In this document: piece after piece, positions 34,994 to 43,332 of the stretch
How positions within the stretch are numbered: the first letter of the stretch is position 1
Layout: every line of letters starts with the position of its first letter
Origin: Paenibacillus alvei DSM 29
GTDB lineage: Bacteria; Bacillota; Bacilli; Paenibacillales; Paenibacillaceae
Length of the DNA stretch: 64,000 bases
Direction of reading: 5' to 3'
Assembly (NCBI RefSeq): GCF_000293805.1
Contig: NZ_AMBZ01000022.1
Location: 62,001-126,000 of the forward strand
Translations under genes and position numbers: made by a program
Notes under the pieces: generated by a model
Seen by the model: the letters and a program-made list of their open reading frames with translations, nothing else
Told to the model about the DNA's origin: nothing
The model's database searches: none

Positions 34994-37243
34994 TTATGCG
35001 CTTTTAAGCATCTCTGGCAGGAATGTTTGTCGCTTAGTGGACTTGTTTGTTTCGATAGAGAATTGTAAAGCTTTCAACTCTACTGGCATAAACAACGCCT
35101 TACTAGCCCTTGTCATAGCTGTGTATGTCAACTGTCGATTCAGAAGCACATATGATGAGTAATCCATTGCAAATACAACGTAATTCCACTGGCTACCTTG
35201 ACTCTTATGTACTGTAATTGCATAAGCCAAGTCAACCCTGTTCATTTCAGATTTGGCGAATCTGATGTCACCAACACCTTCGAAATCAATTACGATTTCT
35301 CCTGTGGCTTCTCCATCCTTATTGATATAGGCAGAGTTGATATACTTGATAATACCAATCGTTCCATTGAAGACACCTTTGTCGTAGTTGTTACCATTGA
35401 GGATAATCTTATCGCCTTCGATGAAGGTAACGTTCTTCTTTTCTATTTTGTATATTGGGTCTACATTCTCAGGGTCTTGGTTAAATAACTTTTGACATGC
35501 TTCATTAATGCTCTTAGCACAATTCTTACCTCTAGTCTTCATCGGAACTATGATTTGGAAGTCGAGAATGTTACCAGTTCCAAATTTCTTTGCGATACCC
35601 ATAACCTGATTAAATACCTTGTCTCCATCTTCATAAGAGTAAAGATATAAATCCTGTAATTCGCCAAGTCTCTGATACCCAAAGTCTTTATTAGTTACGA
35701 ACTTTTTACCTTCACGAACTAGATTTGCACAAGATAAGATACCAGACTTTTGGGCTTGTCTGTGAACAATCGTCAACTCAACCTTCGGAACCTTATTGCT
35801 TTCTAGTAAATCTACAAGCACGTTCCCTACCCCAATCGGTTCAAGCTGTGCTGTATCGCCAGTTATAATCAACTTGGCTCCATCCTTGATCGCTCTCATC
35901 ACATAATAGAACAATTCAGAATTAACCATAGATGCTTCATCAAGGATGATGATGTCTTTCTCCAAGTGATTATATTCGTCGTATATCCATCCCATTTGAG
36001 GATTATATCCATATAGTCTGTGAATCGTGTAAGCGTCAAGTCCTGTTGATTCCTGAATACGCTGGCTTGCCTTGCCTGATAGAGCGCACGTAGCATATTC
36101 AAGTCCTTTAATAGTTCTGAGAACTTCGACGATACCTTTAATTACTGACGTTTTACCTGTACCAGCTTTACCATTAACGATCAGAATATTATGCTCAATA
36201 GCATAAACAATCGCTTTCTTTTGTTCATCAGTGAAAGGGAACCCTTGCTTTTCTTCAACATGAGCAATGATCTCATCCAAATTCTCAACCTCATGCTCAA
36301 ATTTGGCATTCAGTAGACGGAAAACATTCTCCTTAATTTGCAATTCGTACTTATGGTATTCTCTGAGATAAATAATGTTTTCTTCCTCGTCTATAACGTA
36401 CTTTCTCGTTTTTGCTTCTGTAATCAATGCATCCTTAATACTGCTAATACTTAACTCTAGAAGTTTAATAGATTCATTAATCAACCTCGTTAGCTTCATC
36501 CAGCAATGACCATTACCAGACTCTTCACTAAGTACATATTCAGCACATGAAACTATTCGATGCTTAGAATCTTTCGCCACACCCATCTTTAATGCCATTT
36601 CATCAACCTTCTTAAATCCAAATCCATCCAGTTCTGTTAGGATGTACGGATTTTCGTTGATCTTATCAATGAGCATATCTGGTGAACCGTACTTATCAGA
36701 AAGCTTTTTGACTGAGCCGTATGGTATTCCATATTCCCCTGTCAGCGTTATGATCGCTCTCTGGTACTTCTCATTAGCCAGTATCTTATCCTTGATCTTA
36801 GCTAGTGTAGCTTCGCCTATCCCCTTCACAAGAGACAGATCAAGCTTATCATTCTTGATTAAATCTACAAGATTCTCATGAGGATAAGCGGCTGTAAGAG
36901 CGCTCGTCTGGAACTCACTCAATATCGAAGATAAGAATGTAAGCTGTTCTTCGCGAGTGGTGAACATCTTCATATAAATCTGCCCATTAACCACTTCGTA
37001 ACCTAATCCGAATTTCGGATCTTTCTTGCGACATACCATAGCCGTATATGTCTTACCTATTTGTAGATCAGGCATCCCACCCTTAATCGTTATGTTTCCA
37101 TAAGGATTAAGTTCTACCAAATCCCAATTCTCCGAATCTACTACATTAACACCGAATATACCAAAATCATTGTAATCCGCAAACGGCTTCGGAAATAGCC
37201 TTCTCTGTGGAATTACCACTATCTCAAACTGTTCATCAGACAT
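34994..37243 (-). CDS. RecD2-type ATP-dependent DNA helicase
   Basis: 749 residues, superfamily 1B helicase. N-terminal ~340 residues include helix-hairpin-helix-like repeats (VKGIGEATLAKIKDK, ELDGFGFKKVDEMA). Helicase motifs: Walker A NGKAGTGKTS (~358), II IILDEASMVN (~432), III ITGDTAQLEPIG, and VHKSQGSQW and YTAMTRA near the end. It unwinds DNA 5' to 3' and would serve phage replication or recombination. Start: GGAGGGAAACT. Confidence 0.88.
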   Translation of the reverse strand: MSDEQFEIVVIPQRRLFPKPFADYNDFGIFGVNVVDSENWDLVELNPYGNITIKGGMPDLQIGKTYTAMVCRKKDPKFGLGYEVVNGQIYMKMFTTREEQLTFLSSILSEFQTSALTAAYPHENLVDLIKNDKLDLSLVKGIGEATLAKIKDKILANEKYQRAIITLTGEYGIPYGSVKKLSDKYGSPDMLIDKINENPYILTELDGFGFKKVDEMALKMGVAKDSKHRIVSCAEYVLSEESGNGHCWMKLTRLINESIKLLELSISSIKDALITEAKTRKYVIDEEENIIYLREYHKYELQIKENVFRLLNAKFEHEVENLDEIIAHVEEKQGFPFTDEQKKAIVYAIEHNILIVNGKAGTGKTSVIKGIVEVLRTIKGLEYATCALSGKASQRIQESTGLDAYTIHRLYGYNPQMGWIYDEYNHLEKDIIILDEASMVNSELFYYVMRAIKDGAKLIITGDTAQLEPIGVGNVLVDLLESNKVPKVELTIVHRQAQKSGILSCANLVREGKKFVTNKDFGYQRLGELQDLYLYSYEDGDKVFNQVMGIAKKFGTGNILDFQIIVPMKTRGKNCAKSINEACQKLFNQDPENVDPIYKIEKKNVTFIEGDKIILNGNNYDKGVFNGTIGIIKYINSAYINKDGEATGEIVIDFEGVGDIRFAKSEMNRVDLAYAITVHKSQGSQWNYVVFAMDYSSYVLLNRQLTYTAMTRASKALFMPVELKALQFSIETNKSTKRQTFLPEMLKSA

Positions 37244-37276
37244 AGTTTCCCTCCAAACATAATTGTATACTGTAAT

Positions 37277-37305
37277 AGTATAGTACTTTCTTTGGCTTGC
37301 ATCAA
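37277..37305 (-). promoter_or_regulatory. Sigma-A-like promoter of the helicase, operator in the spacer
   Basis: Minus strand TTGATG, 17 bases, TATACT. The spacer contains GCCAAAGAAAGTAC (37283-37296), an exact operator-like copy abutting the -10. Confidence 0.7.
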
Positions 37306-37379
37306 GTGTTATTTATTTGTTTTTTCTTTTGTAACATATGAAAGCTTTTAAAGGTTTTAAATTCTTTTAAATGTTTTTG

Positions 37380-37408
37380 TTGACTCCAACTCTTTCCAAT
37401 GATATATT
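37380..37408 (+). promoter_or_regulatory. Sigma-A promoter of the tyrosine recombinase
   Basis: TTGACT, 17 bases, TATATT, followed by the GGAGG ribosome-binding site of the gene at 37446. It is divergent from the helicase promoter and lacks the operator motif. Confidence 0.75.
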
Positions 37409-37445
37409 GTTCACATAACCGATATGTGAAACGGAGGAATTAATT

Positions 37446-38489
37446 ATGAGTAACCTTTCATTGGCAACAGTAAATAACGTGGCGTATACATATGACCAGA
37501 AATTTGTATCATTCTATGAGCAATTTATCAAGAGTCAACGTGCTGAAAATACGGCAGATGCATACAGAACTGACTTAACTCAATTTTTTAAGTTTACTTT
37601 TAATAGAGAACCACAATTCGTTAGGATTTCCGATATTGAGCAGTTGACAAGCGTTGATGCAATGGCTTATCACAACCACCTCAAATCAAAGAAATTAAAG
37701 AATGCATCCATTAAGAGAAAAATTTCATCTGCCAGAGAGTTTATAAAATCATTGAAAGTAGATTACCCTGCTATTAACGAATATATTTTTGATAATGTTA
37801 AGCTGGATAGCGTAGACCTTGATCGTAAAGGTTATGGAAATCTCGAATGGGATGAAGCTTTTCTTTTTATCGAATATGCTTACATCGAACAGATGGAAGG
37901 TAATCAGATGGCTATGCTTCTAAAGCTTGCTTCCATTACATCTATTCGTCTTGAAGCACTTCTTACATTGACTTGGGAAGATGACTTTAGAACTAAAATG
38001 GAAAAAGGTGTTCTGGTTAATTACATAGATAAGGTTGATAAGAAGACTAGACACCAGACTCCTATTTCAGACAAGTTTTATAACGAATTAAGACTTATGT
38101 TAGGTACTAGTGGAAAGCTATTCCCTAACTTGTATAAACATAAGGTCGGCTTATTCTTAAAGCAGATTCGTGAATATTTCGAGATCGACCCTAATAGAAA
38201 TATTCGTTTTCATAGCTTTAAGAAATGTGGGGTAAATAGAGTTCTTGAAAAGACAGGAGATCTAACGAAGGCACAAATACAGGGGAAACATAAATCTATC
38301 ATCACGACACAGAACAGTTATGTGGCACTTAAAGATGATTTAACGTTGAAGCCATCCTATACACTCGATCAAGATATCAATGTCGTAGATGAGATTAAAC
38401 ACCTATCTAGTGACGAACTGTTGAATGCGATAGCACAATTGAGCGACAGCGCACAGTTTGAATTGTTGAGAATTATTAATAAAGGGTAG
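37446..38489 (+). CDS. Tyrosine recombinase
   Basis: 347 residues. N-terminal core-binding domain (~20-110, SQRAENTADAYRTDLTQFF), catalytic domain ~130-300 with Arg in ITSIRLEALL (~169), Lys in DKVDKKTRH, H-x-x-K in RFHSFKKCG (~257), His in GKHKS and Tyr in QNSYV (~291). The set R-K-H-K-H-Y is compatible with activity. A C-terminal ~45-residue helical tail follows. Next to replication and partition genes it may resolve plasmid multimers or integrate/excise the element. Confidence 0.8.
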   Translation: MSNLSLATVNNVAYTYDQKFVSFYEQFIKSQRAENTADAYRTDLTQFFKFTFNREPQFVRISDIEQLTSVDAMAYHNHLKSKKLKNASIKRKISSAREFIKSLKVDYPAINEYIFDNVKLDSVDLDRKGYGNLEWDEAFLFIEYAYIEQMEGNQMAMLLKLASITSIRLEALLTLTWEDDFRTKMEKGVLVNYIDKVDKKTRHQTPISDKFYNELRLMLGTSGKLFPNLYKHKVGLFLKQIREYFEIDPNRNIRFHSFKKCGVNRVLEKTGDLTKAQIQGKHKSIITTQNSYVALKDDLTLKPSYTLDQDINVVDEIKHLSSDELLNAIAQLSDSAQFELLRIINKG

Positions 38490-38502
38490 CTCGTGGCTAC
38501 CC
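38484..38502 (+). terminator. Terminator after the recombinase
   Basis: GGGTAGC / GCTACCC hairpin overlapping the TAG stop codon, followed by TTTC. Confidence 0.65.
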
Positions 38503-38514
38503 TTTCAATTTAGT

Positions 38515-38648
38515 TTTTCCTAAAAGTATCACTTTTTTCCCATCAGATATAATTAGTAAAGTATTATATAATACTCTTTTAATATATATTATATATATTA
38601 TATATTCTATTTATATAAGAGGGGAAAAATATGATACTTTTAGGAAAA
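38515..38648. repeat. AT-rich region enclosed by 17-bp inverted repeat (origin candidate)
   Basis: TTTTCCTAAAAGTATCA (38515-38531) is repeated exactly inverted at 38632-38648. The ~100 bases between are almost pure A and T with TATATA/ATATAT runs, as in a DNA-unwinding element. The core TAAAAGTATCA also recurs at 39649-39659, before the Rep-like gene. A Rep-binding origin is the best guess. Confidence 0.5.
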
Positions 38649-38659
38649 TGAATGTAAAT

Positions 38660-38674
38660 GTCAAAGAAAGTACC
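38660..38674 (+). promoter_or_regulatory. Operator-like repeat O5
   Basis: Plus strand GTCAAAGAAAGTACC, one base from the motif, followed by CATACT and TTTAAT as possible -10 sequences. It may control a small plus-strand RNA that would include the two downstream hairpins. Confidence 0.4.
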
Positions 38675-38795
38675 GTCATACTATTTTAATGCATTTAAAG
38701 GCGCTTTTGAGCGACTTTTATCCTCAGACGAACAACCAGTCGGATTAATGTCTGCGACATCACCTTGACCCATTACTGGCTGTCTGAGAACCAAA

Positions 38796-38832
38796 AAGCG
38801 ATAGCCATGATCTGTGCCATGAACTATCGCTT
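38796..38832 (-). terminator. Terminator of the split Rep-like gene
   Basis: AAGCGATAG / CTATCGCTT with an inner CATG/CATG pairing, followed by TTTTTGG on the minus strand and overlapping the stop codon at 38824. Confidence 0.7.
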
Positions 38833-39009
38833 AACAGAATAGATCTTTTGAAGAAGCTTATTGTCGAAGATTCTCCTTGTGCTTTCAAGAAAGCCCATCT
38901 CTTCAAGTCGAAGAATGTAAGTCTTTATCGTTCTATCGCTACATCCTACTATCTTCCCTAGCTCGACATACGTAATTTGATAAGCATTAGAATACTTGTC
39001 ACACATCAT
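38824..39009 (-). CDS. Winged-helix fragment of the Rep-like protein
   Basis: 61-residue frame, MMCDKYSNAYQITYVELGK, with a clear helix-turn-helix (VELGKIVGCSDRTIKTYILRL). No Shine-Dalgarno of its own; it could be translated by ATGA coupling or by frameshift from the upstream frame. Confidence 0.6.
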   Translation of the reverse strand: MMCDKYSNAYQITYVELGKIVGCSDRTIKTYILRLEEMGFLESTRRIFDNKLLQKIYSVKR

Positions 39010-39587
39010 GCTAATGTATCCATAAATAAAAAACCAACATGTCCAAGCTTTTCGTCGGAAATAATATCAATGAATCGCTTAATGTCGATGCTATGTGTAT
39101 TCTGAAAAGAATAGAATGTTCCAGTGTAGTCTTCATTGTTAAATCTCTTCATGCCTTTAATTGGTTCCTTGATGGAGAACCTCGGACTATGATTCAATTC
39201 CAAGTTAGGCATCCTCTTACGTAATTCTTTAATTAATCCAAATTCCAATATGCCATTGTCCATATAACATCCAACAGGATAGTCAGTAGTTGTTTTTGTG
39301 TACCCTATCTGGTCAAGCAATCCACCATTCTTCGTTATGTATGAAACTAGAGTCTTGTTACCAGCAAACAACTTGATGATATTCTGTTGACTGTAAGATT
39401 CAGTATTGCCACCATATAGCGTGTTTCTGTACAGGTGACTTATTAGATAATAGTACGCATACGCAAAGCACTTATGATTAAAGCTTTTGAACACAGCTTT
39501 GTCTAAGTCTTCGAATATTTCATTTGGCATTTGGACATTTATGCAATCATTCGAGTTGAGCCACGATTCTAAACTAGCTTTGTCCAC
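38824..39587 (-). CDS. Winged-helix Rep-like protein, split by a -1 frameshift
   Basis: Frame 1 (39006-39587) and frame 2 (38824-39009) overlap by ATGA. At the junction the minus strand reads GGT TTT TTA TTT, a U-UUU-UUA heptamer. A -1 shift there fuses HVGF to IYGYISMMCDKYSN and gives a ~254-residue protein ending in a winged helix (ITYVELGKIVGCSDRTIKTYILRLEEMGFLE). The GTG at 39587 is preferred to ATG 39608 because GGAGG precedes it and the ATG overlaps the promoter. Either programmed frameshifting or loss of one base at the T6 run explains the break. Confidence 0.6.
39006..39587 (-). CDS. N-terminal part of the split Rep-like protein
   Basis: About 193 residues from GTG 39587 (VDKASLESWLNSND). 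Helical, with a SYSQQNIIKLFAGNKTLVSYITKNG segment that may be a first helix-turn-helix. Ends at GFLFMDTLA-stop just after the slippery run (39028-39033 on the plus strand). Confidence 0.6.
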   Translation of the reverse strand: MDKASLESWLNSNDCINVQMPNEIFEDLDKAVFKSFNHKCFAYAYYYLISHLYRNTLYGGNTESYSQQNIIKLFAGNKTLVSYITKNGGLLDQIGYTKTTTDYPVGCYMDNGILEFGLIKELRKRMPNLELNHSPRFSIKEPIKGMKRFNNEDYTGTFYSFQNTHSIDIKRFIDIISDEKLGHVGFLFMDTLA

Positions 39588-39613
39588 GCCGATACCTCCA
39601 TTCTTCATACGGT

Positions 39614-39645
39614 ATAATAGTACTTTCTTCGGCGTTAATAGTCAA
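39614..39645 (-). promoter_or_regulatory. Promoter of the Rep-like gene with operator copy
   Basis: Minus strand TTGACT, 17 bases, TACTAT (or TATTAT slightly further). GCCGAAGAAAGTAC (39620-39633) lies in the spacer. Confidence 0.65.
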
Positions 39646-39832
39646 GTCTAAAAGTATCACATTTTTCTGGTATCATACTTTTAAAGACTTTTAACTATAT
39701 AAATCTTTTTAAACCTTTGAGTTTCTTTTATTATCTTTTAACCGTTTAAAAGGTTTAAAATTTTTTCATAGTGTTTAATATGATGGCGATTGCTGTCGAA
39801 CTTTGAATCTATTTAAAGATGTTTTAAAGGTA

Positions 39833-39862
39833 TTGCCAAGTTGTGTTTCTCTATGTTATATT
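39833..39862 (+). promoter_or_regulatory. Promoter of the parMR operon
   Basis: TTGCCA, 18 bases, TATATT, about 50 bases before the GTG start at 39916. Confidence 0.5.
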
Positions 39863-39915
39863 ACTATACAGATAGACAATCACACAAAGCTAAATAGATG
39901 AAAGGATGAGACAAA

Positions 39916-40881
39916 GTGGCAAATCAAGTTAAAAGAGCAGGACAAGCACAATCCTCCGCTGTTGTGGTAGAGGAAACTGAACCAACAGTAGGTATCATTT
40001 GCATTGATAATGGAGGATTCAACACTAAGATTTTTTCACAAGACATGGAGTACCCTGTTGTGATCGACAGCAAGAAGGCTTTTGGTCACAATAATTACAA
40101 TAACTTTGGAAGTTCGAGTAACTATCCAGAGGGTACATACAAGATTAAATGGAAGGGGAAGTACTATTTCTTTGGATTACTAGCCCTTCGTTCGAGAAAT
40201 CAGTTAAGTGGTTACACTGCTACAAAGTCAACTGATTATTTCATTCTTTCTGTGCTTCAAGCTTGTGCTTTGTATGGATACGATATTAACTATATTATGA
40301 CTTCTACACCATACCTCAGATACAGTGAAGAAGAACAAGAGCTTATCAATTCGAGACTTCGTGGCGATCATGAACTTGAAATCAACAATAAAGAATACAA
40401 ATTCACGATTGCAGAATCCGTTGTCGCGCCAGAAGCGCTCATTGCTTCCTATGCTGTGAAAAAACAAGGCATTCATAGATGGCTTGACTTAGGAAGTAGA
40501 ACAGTTGGATATGCTTCCACTCAGGTTCATGGTGATTTCTTTGAGTCTGTTGGTGGTGACTCATGCGGCACAATTGAGAAAGAAGGATTAGATATAAGAA
40601 AAGTACTAGAAGACAAAGAAGGAGACGAATTACGCGAGTTCTTGTCTGAGTACGTTGAGAATATTTACAATTACCTTTCCCCTATTTGGGAAGATAATGA
40701 TAACATTACTGCTTTTGGTGGTGGAGCATTGGTTCCAGAACTGGTTGAAGAGTTGCAATTCCGTTATCCTAACCTTTTACCTGATGAAGACCCTCTTACT
40801 CTCCAAGTTCGTGGTATGATGGCGTATGCACTGACACCAGAAGTATATGGAAGTGAAGAAGAATATGACGAAGAAAATTAG
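39916..40881 (+). CDS. parM-like: ParM/Alp-type plasmid-segregation actin
   Basis: 321 residues with the actin-fold signature: phosphate loop 1 ICIDNGGFNTKIF (~29-41), phosphate loop 2 WLDLGSRTVGYAS (~192-204) and adenosine loop TAFGGGALVPEL (~273-284). Such proteins form ATP-driven filaments that push plasmid copies apart. A ParR-like gene overlaps its 3' end. GTG start with AAAGGATGAG. This is strong evidence that the element persists as a plasmid. Confidence 0.88.
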   Translation: MANQVKRAGQAQSSAVVVEETEPTVGIICIDNGGFNTKIFSQDMEYPVVIDSKKAFGHNNYNNFGSSSNYPEGTYKIKWKGKYYFFGLLALRSRNQLSGYTATKSTDYFILSVLQACALYGYDINYIMTSTPYLRYSEEEQELINSRLRGDHELEINNKEYKFTIAESVVAPEALIASYAVKKQGIHRWLDLGSRTVGYASTQVHGDFFESVGGDSCGTIEKEGLDIRKVLEDKEGDELREFLSEYVENIYNYLSPIWEDNDNITAFGGGALVPELVEELQFRYPNLLPDEDPLTLQVRGMMAYALTPEVYGSEEEYDEEN

Positions 40882-41410
40882 CAGAAAAGAGAAATGGAGA
40901 AACCAATCTCTTAATCCATCTAATATCGACGAATATTTAACTGACCTGATAGAAGACACAAAAGGTCAGTACATCACGCAAGGAGTCTCCTTTAATAAGG
41001 ATGACTCCTACCAGATAGGACTTCTCAAACAAGCCCTATTGCAACATAGTACGTTTAGTGGTCTTGTGAAGCATTTGCTGACTCAATATTTTTCTGGTCA
41101 ACAGGCGCAACAAATGATGGTAAACCCAAACTTTGTTCCAATGCCATTTAGTCATACACGCGAGATTCAACAGCATGAGTCTGCACCTATTGCTCAACAA
41201 CAGCAACAGGAACAGGTTGCTACAGAGAAACAAGCTATACCTGTTGTGAAACAAGAGAATAACAAACCGCAAGCACCTAGACAACCACAGCAGAAAAAGC
41301 AGGAAGGTCAGGGAGGTCGCAAGCGAGTAACACCTAGTCGTCCTGCTGGTGGTGGATTATTAGCACCCAATCCAAATGCCAAGTTGCCATCAGACCCCTC
41401 TGCTAACTAG
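40865..41410 (+). CDS. ParR-like adaptor protein
   Basis: About 181 residues from ATG 40865 (MTKKISRKEKWRNQS), overlapping parM by 17 bases. Residues 1-75 are compact and could be a ribbon-helix-helix DNA-binding domain; residues ~85-181 are low complexity, rich in Gln, Pro, Ala and Gly and basic near RKRVTPSRP. Identity is inferred from overlap with parM, size and layout. It would bind parC and the filament end. Confidence 0.6.
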   Translation: MTKKISRKEKWRNQSLNPSNIDEYLTDLIEDTKGQYITQGVSFNKDDSYQIGLLKQALLQHSTFSGLVKHLLTQYFSGQQAQQMMVNPNFVPMPFSHTREIQQHESAPIAQQQQQEQVATEKQAIPVVKQENNKPQAPRQPQQKKQEGQGGRKRVTPSRPAGGGLLAPNPNAKLPSDPSAN

Positions 41411-41426
41411 CGGAGGGATTTTTTTT
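41396..41426 (+). terminator. Terminator of the parMR operon
   Basis: CCCCTCTGC / GCGGAGGG hairpin overlapping the stop codon, followed by eight T. Confidence 0.85.
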
Positions 41427-41752
41427 AAACATTACCTTTTAAACCTTTAAAAGTGTTTTATATGATTTTAATTACCATTAAACGTTTCAAACATGTTTAT
41501 ATAGTTTTATAATTATATAAAAGAAAAAGTATTTTTCGTTAGATATTTACACATTTTTGAGACTGTGGTACAGTTAAAAGTAGATTTGAGAGCAAATATT
41601 ATATCATTTTGGCACTATGCCTATCACCGTCTCTGTGATGGATTCTAATTGAGAATGAATTGAGAATCAGAACTTTGGCATTCATCAACAGAACATACAA
41701 CCTTTAAAAGATTATAAAACTTTTTTAAATTGTTTTAAATAGGGGTGATGGG
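41427..41752. repeat. Gene-free stretch with TTTTAAA-type repeats
   Basis: No coding frame. Contains repeated CTTTTAAACCTTTAAAAG, TTTAAATTGTTTTAAA-type sequences near both ends and a GATTCTAATTGAGAATGAATTGAGAATC-like inverted repeat around 41640. Possibly part of the replication/partition site. Confidence 0.35.
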
Positions 41753-42244
41753 ATGGATTTTGTTCCACACGAAGTATCGACAGCTTTGTATAATGGCATA
41801 AGCGATATCATAAGAAAATTACGTTCAACGCACAATAGAAATAATTGGAGCGATTATGAATCGCACGATTATTTGAGTCTGCCTGTAGCTATCGAGTGGT
41901 ATAAAGAACATAGCGTCCTATCTGCAACGCTTCTTGAAAAGGATTACAACAAGCTCGCAGAAGAAATTCAGGGGAGATACTTTCTATACGATTGGTACAA
42001 GCATTACAGGTTTACACTTAGATATCAGTCCATTAATGGCGATATAATAGAAGAAAAGAACCGCCTGATGGACAGAGAAGTGGTTAATAGAAAAGATATT
42101 ACTATCGGAAAGATATACAAAGTAGATGGGTTTTACATAAGAATAATAGAGACATTCGAATTGATCGACGACGATCATGGATGCTTTATAGCACAAGCTC
42201 TAACAGTGCCAGAACTAATTCAAATGAAGAAAGGAGAACATTAG
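41753..42244 (+). CDS. Hypothetical protein of the maintenance block
   Basis: 163 residues, MDFVPHEVSTALYNGI. Helical first half, beta-rich second half with a KIYKVDGFYIRIIETFEL stretch. Good ribosome-binding site AGGGGTGATGGG. No family recognised. Confidence 0.6.
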   Translation: MDFVPHEVSTALYNGISDIIRKLRSTHNRNNWSDYESHDYLSLPVAIEWYKEHSVLSATLLEKDYNKLAEEIQGRYFLYDWYKHYRFTLRYQSINGDIIEEKNRLMDREVVNRKDITIGKIYKVDGFYIRIIETFELIDDDHGCFIAQALTVPELIQMKKGEH

Positions 42245-42582
42245 GCAAAAAAATAGCCCCTATCGTATTACCAGTACGATAAGAGCAACAAATAAGGTAA
42301 AGCCTATAAGGGTCGTCCAACCCATAATTGCGATTCATCACACAAAGCTACTGAAAGGCTCGTCAAAGCCATAACTGTAGTCTTGTTTAGCTATTTCTTA
42401 TTATAGCAGAACATGATGAAAATGCAACCCCTTTTAAACATTTTAAAGTCATATTTTTCAAATATTTTTATCAAACCTTTTAAACATTTTAAAATGACTT
42501 TAAACTCTATTAAATTACGGGTTCATAATCGCGTTATAAAAACCTTTTAAACCCCTTAAAAGCGACTAAAAATCGCTAAAAA
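42245..42582. other. Gene-free leader with hairpins and iteron-like repeats
   Basis: 42245-42400 has hairpin TATCGTA/TACGATA and a 14-base match (ATCACACAAAGCTA) to the par leader at ~39880, perhaps a small RNA. 42429-42560 has CCTTTTAAACATTTTAAA twice (42429, 42477) and CCTTTTAAACCCCTTAAAAG. No gene. Confidence 0.4.
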
Positions 42583-42704
42583 ATGGCTAAAAATCGCTCG
42601 AATTGGGTCAAAATTTACAAAAAACAGCCCAAAACGACCGATTTCCTGTTTGTATTTGGTAATTATACGCCTAATTACATCAATATGAGTAAAAATCGCA
42701 AGAT
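42429..42704. repeat. Iteron-like repeats before and within the rep gene start
   Basis: Two copies of CTTTTAAACATTTTAAA about 47 bases apart, then three copies of TAAAAATCGC (at ~42567, 42588 and 42690), two of which sit in the first codons of the rep gene. Repeats overlapping a rep start are typical of iteron-controlled plasmid origins. Confidence 0.45.
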
Positions 42705-43332
42705 TTCAAGCCTAGAGTTCGATTATTTGGCTAATATGAAGCCATATATACCAGAAACAGATAAAGACAGCTATAAAGCGCTCAAATATACCATGCTTAA
42801 CAGCATTGAAGCTGTTTTTGGCGACAAATGGTTCAATTTAAAAGAAGCAACCAGACAGGCGATAGATTACATCTGCTTCCTGTCTATTGAGCGTGGTTTC
42901 GTTTATGCAAGCCCTGACCATATTGCTACTCGCTTTGGTATTGGCAAATCTACTGTATATGAAGCGTTAAAATTGTTGCGTGAGGAAGATATCCTGTTCA
43001 AAGCAAACAGATGCTCCCGTAAACAAAACGGATTGGGATGTGCTGTACACTTTTTCACCATCCATCCTTATTTTGCTCATATTAATGGTTATTTAAACCT
43101 TGATTGGAAAGCTAAAGAGAAAGCTGACTGGAAAGCTAATATCCCTGAAATCCCTTGTGAGACAAGCGTTCCGAGCGATTTGGAGACTCCTACCTTGTCT
43201 TTACCTTCTTACGACCTTAAAGAAAAGATTTACATACTAATGTTCCATCATCGTCATCGAATACATCTATCGTTAAGTGTGTTCCAAAAGAGATTAATGA
43301 ATTATATGCGAAACTCTTCGACTTTAGACTAA
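42583..43332 (+). CDS. N-terminal fragment of the Rep-like protein
   Basis: 249-residue frame; the last ~34 residues after SYDLKEK are out of frame. Contains the winged helix-turn-helix (IATRFGIGKSTVYEALKLL). Confidence 0.55.
   Translation: MAKNRSNWVKIYKKQPKTTDFLFVFGNYTPNYINMSKNRKISSLEFDYLANMKPYIPETDKDSYKALKYTMLNSIEAVFGDKWFNLKEATRQAIDYICFLSIERGFVYASPDHIATRFGIGKSTVYEALKLLREEDILFKANRCSRKQNGLGCAVHFFTIHPYFAHINGYLNLDWKAKEKADWKANIPEIPCETSVPSDLETPTLSLPSYDLKEKIYILMFHHRHRIHLSLSVFQKRLMNYMRNSSTLD

Larger units (their letters stand above)
38490..38823. other. Gene-free stretch with palindrome and hairpins
   Basis: No coding frame. It holds the AT-rich palindrome at 38515-38648, an operator-like copy at 38660-38674, and two hairpins at 38723-38788 and 38796-38832. 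Best read as a replication/copy-control region. Confidence 0.5.
39588..39915. other. Divergent rep/par control region
   Basis: No gene. From left to right: the Rep-like promoter with operator, two facing copies of TAAAAGTATCA (39649-39660, 39671-39683), then a run of TTTTAAAC-type repeats to ~39780, which could be a parC-like centromere, then the par promoter. Confidence 0.45.
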
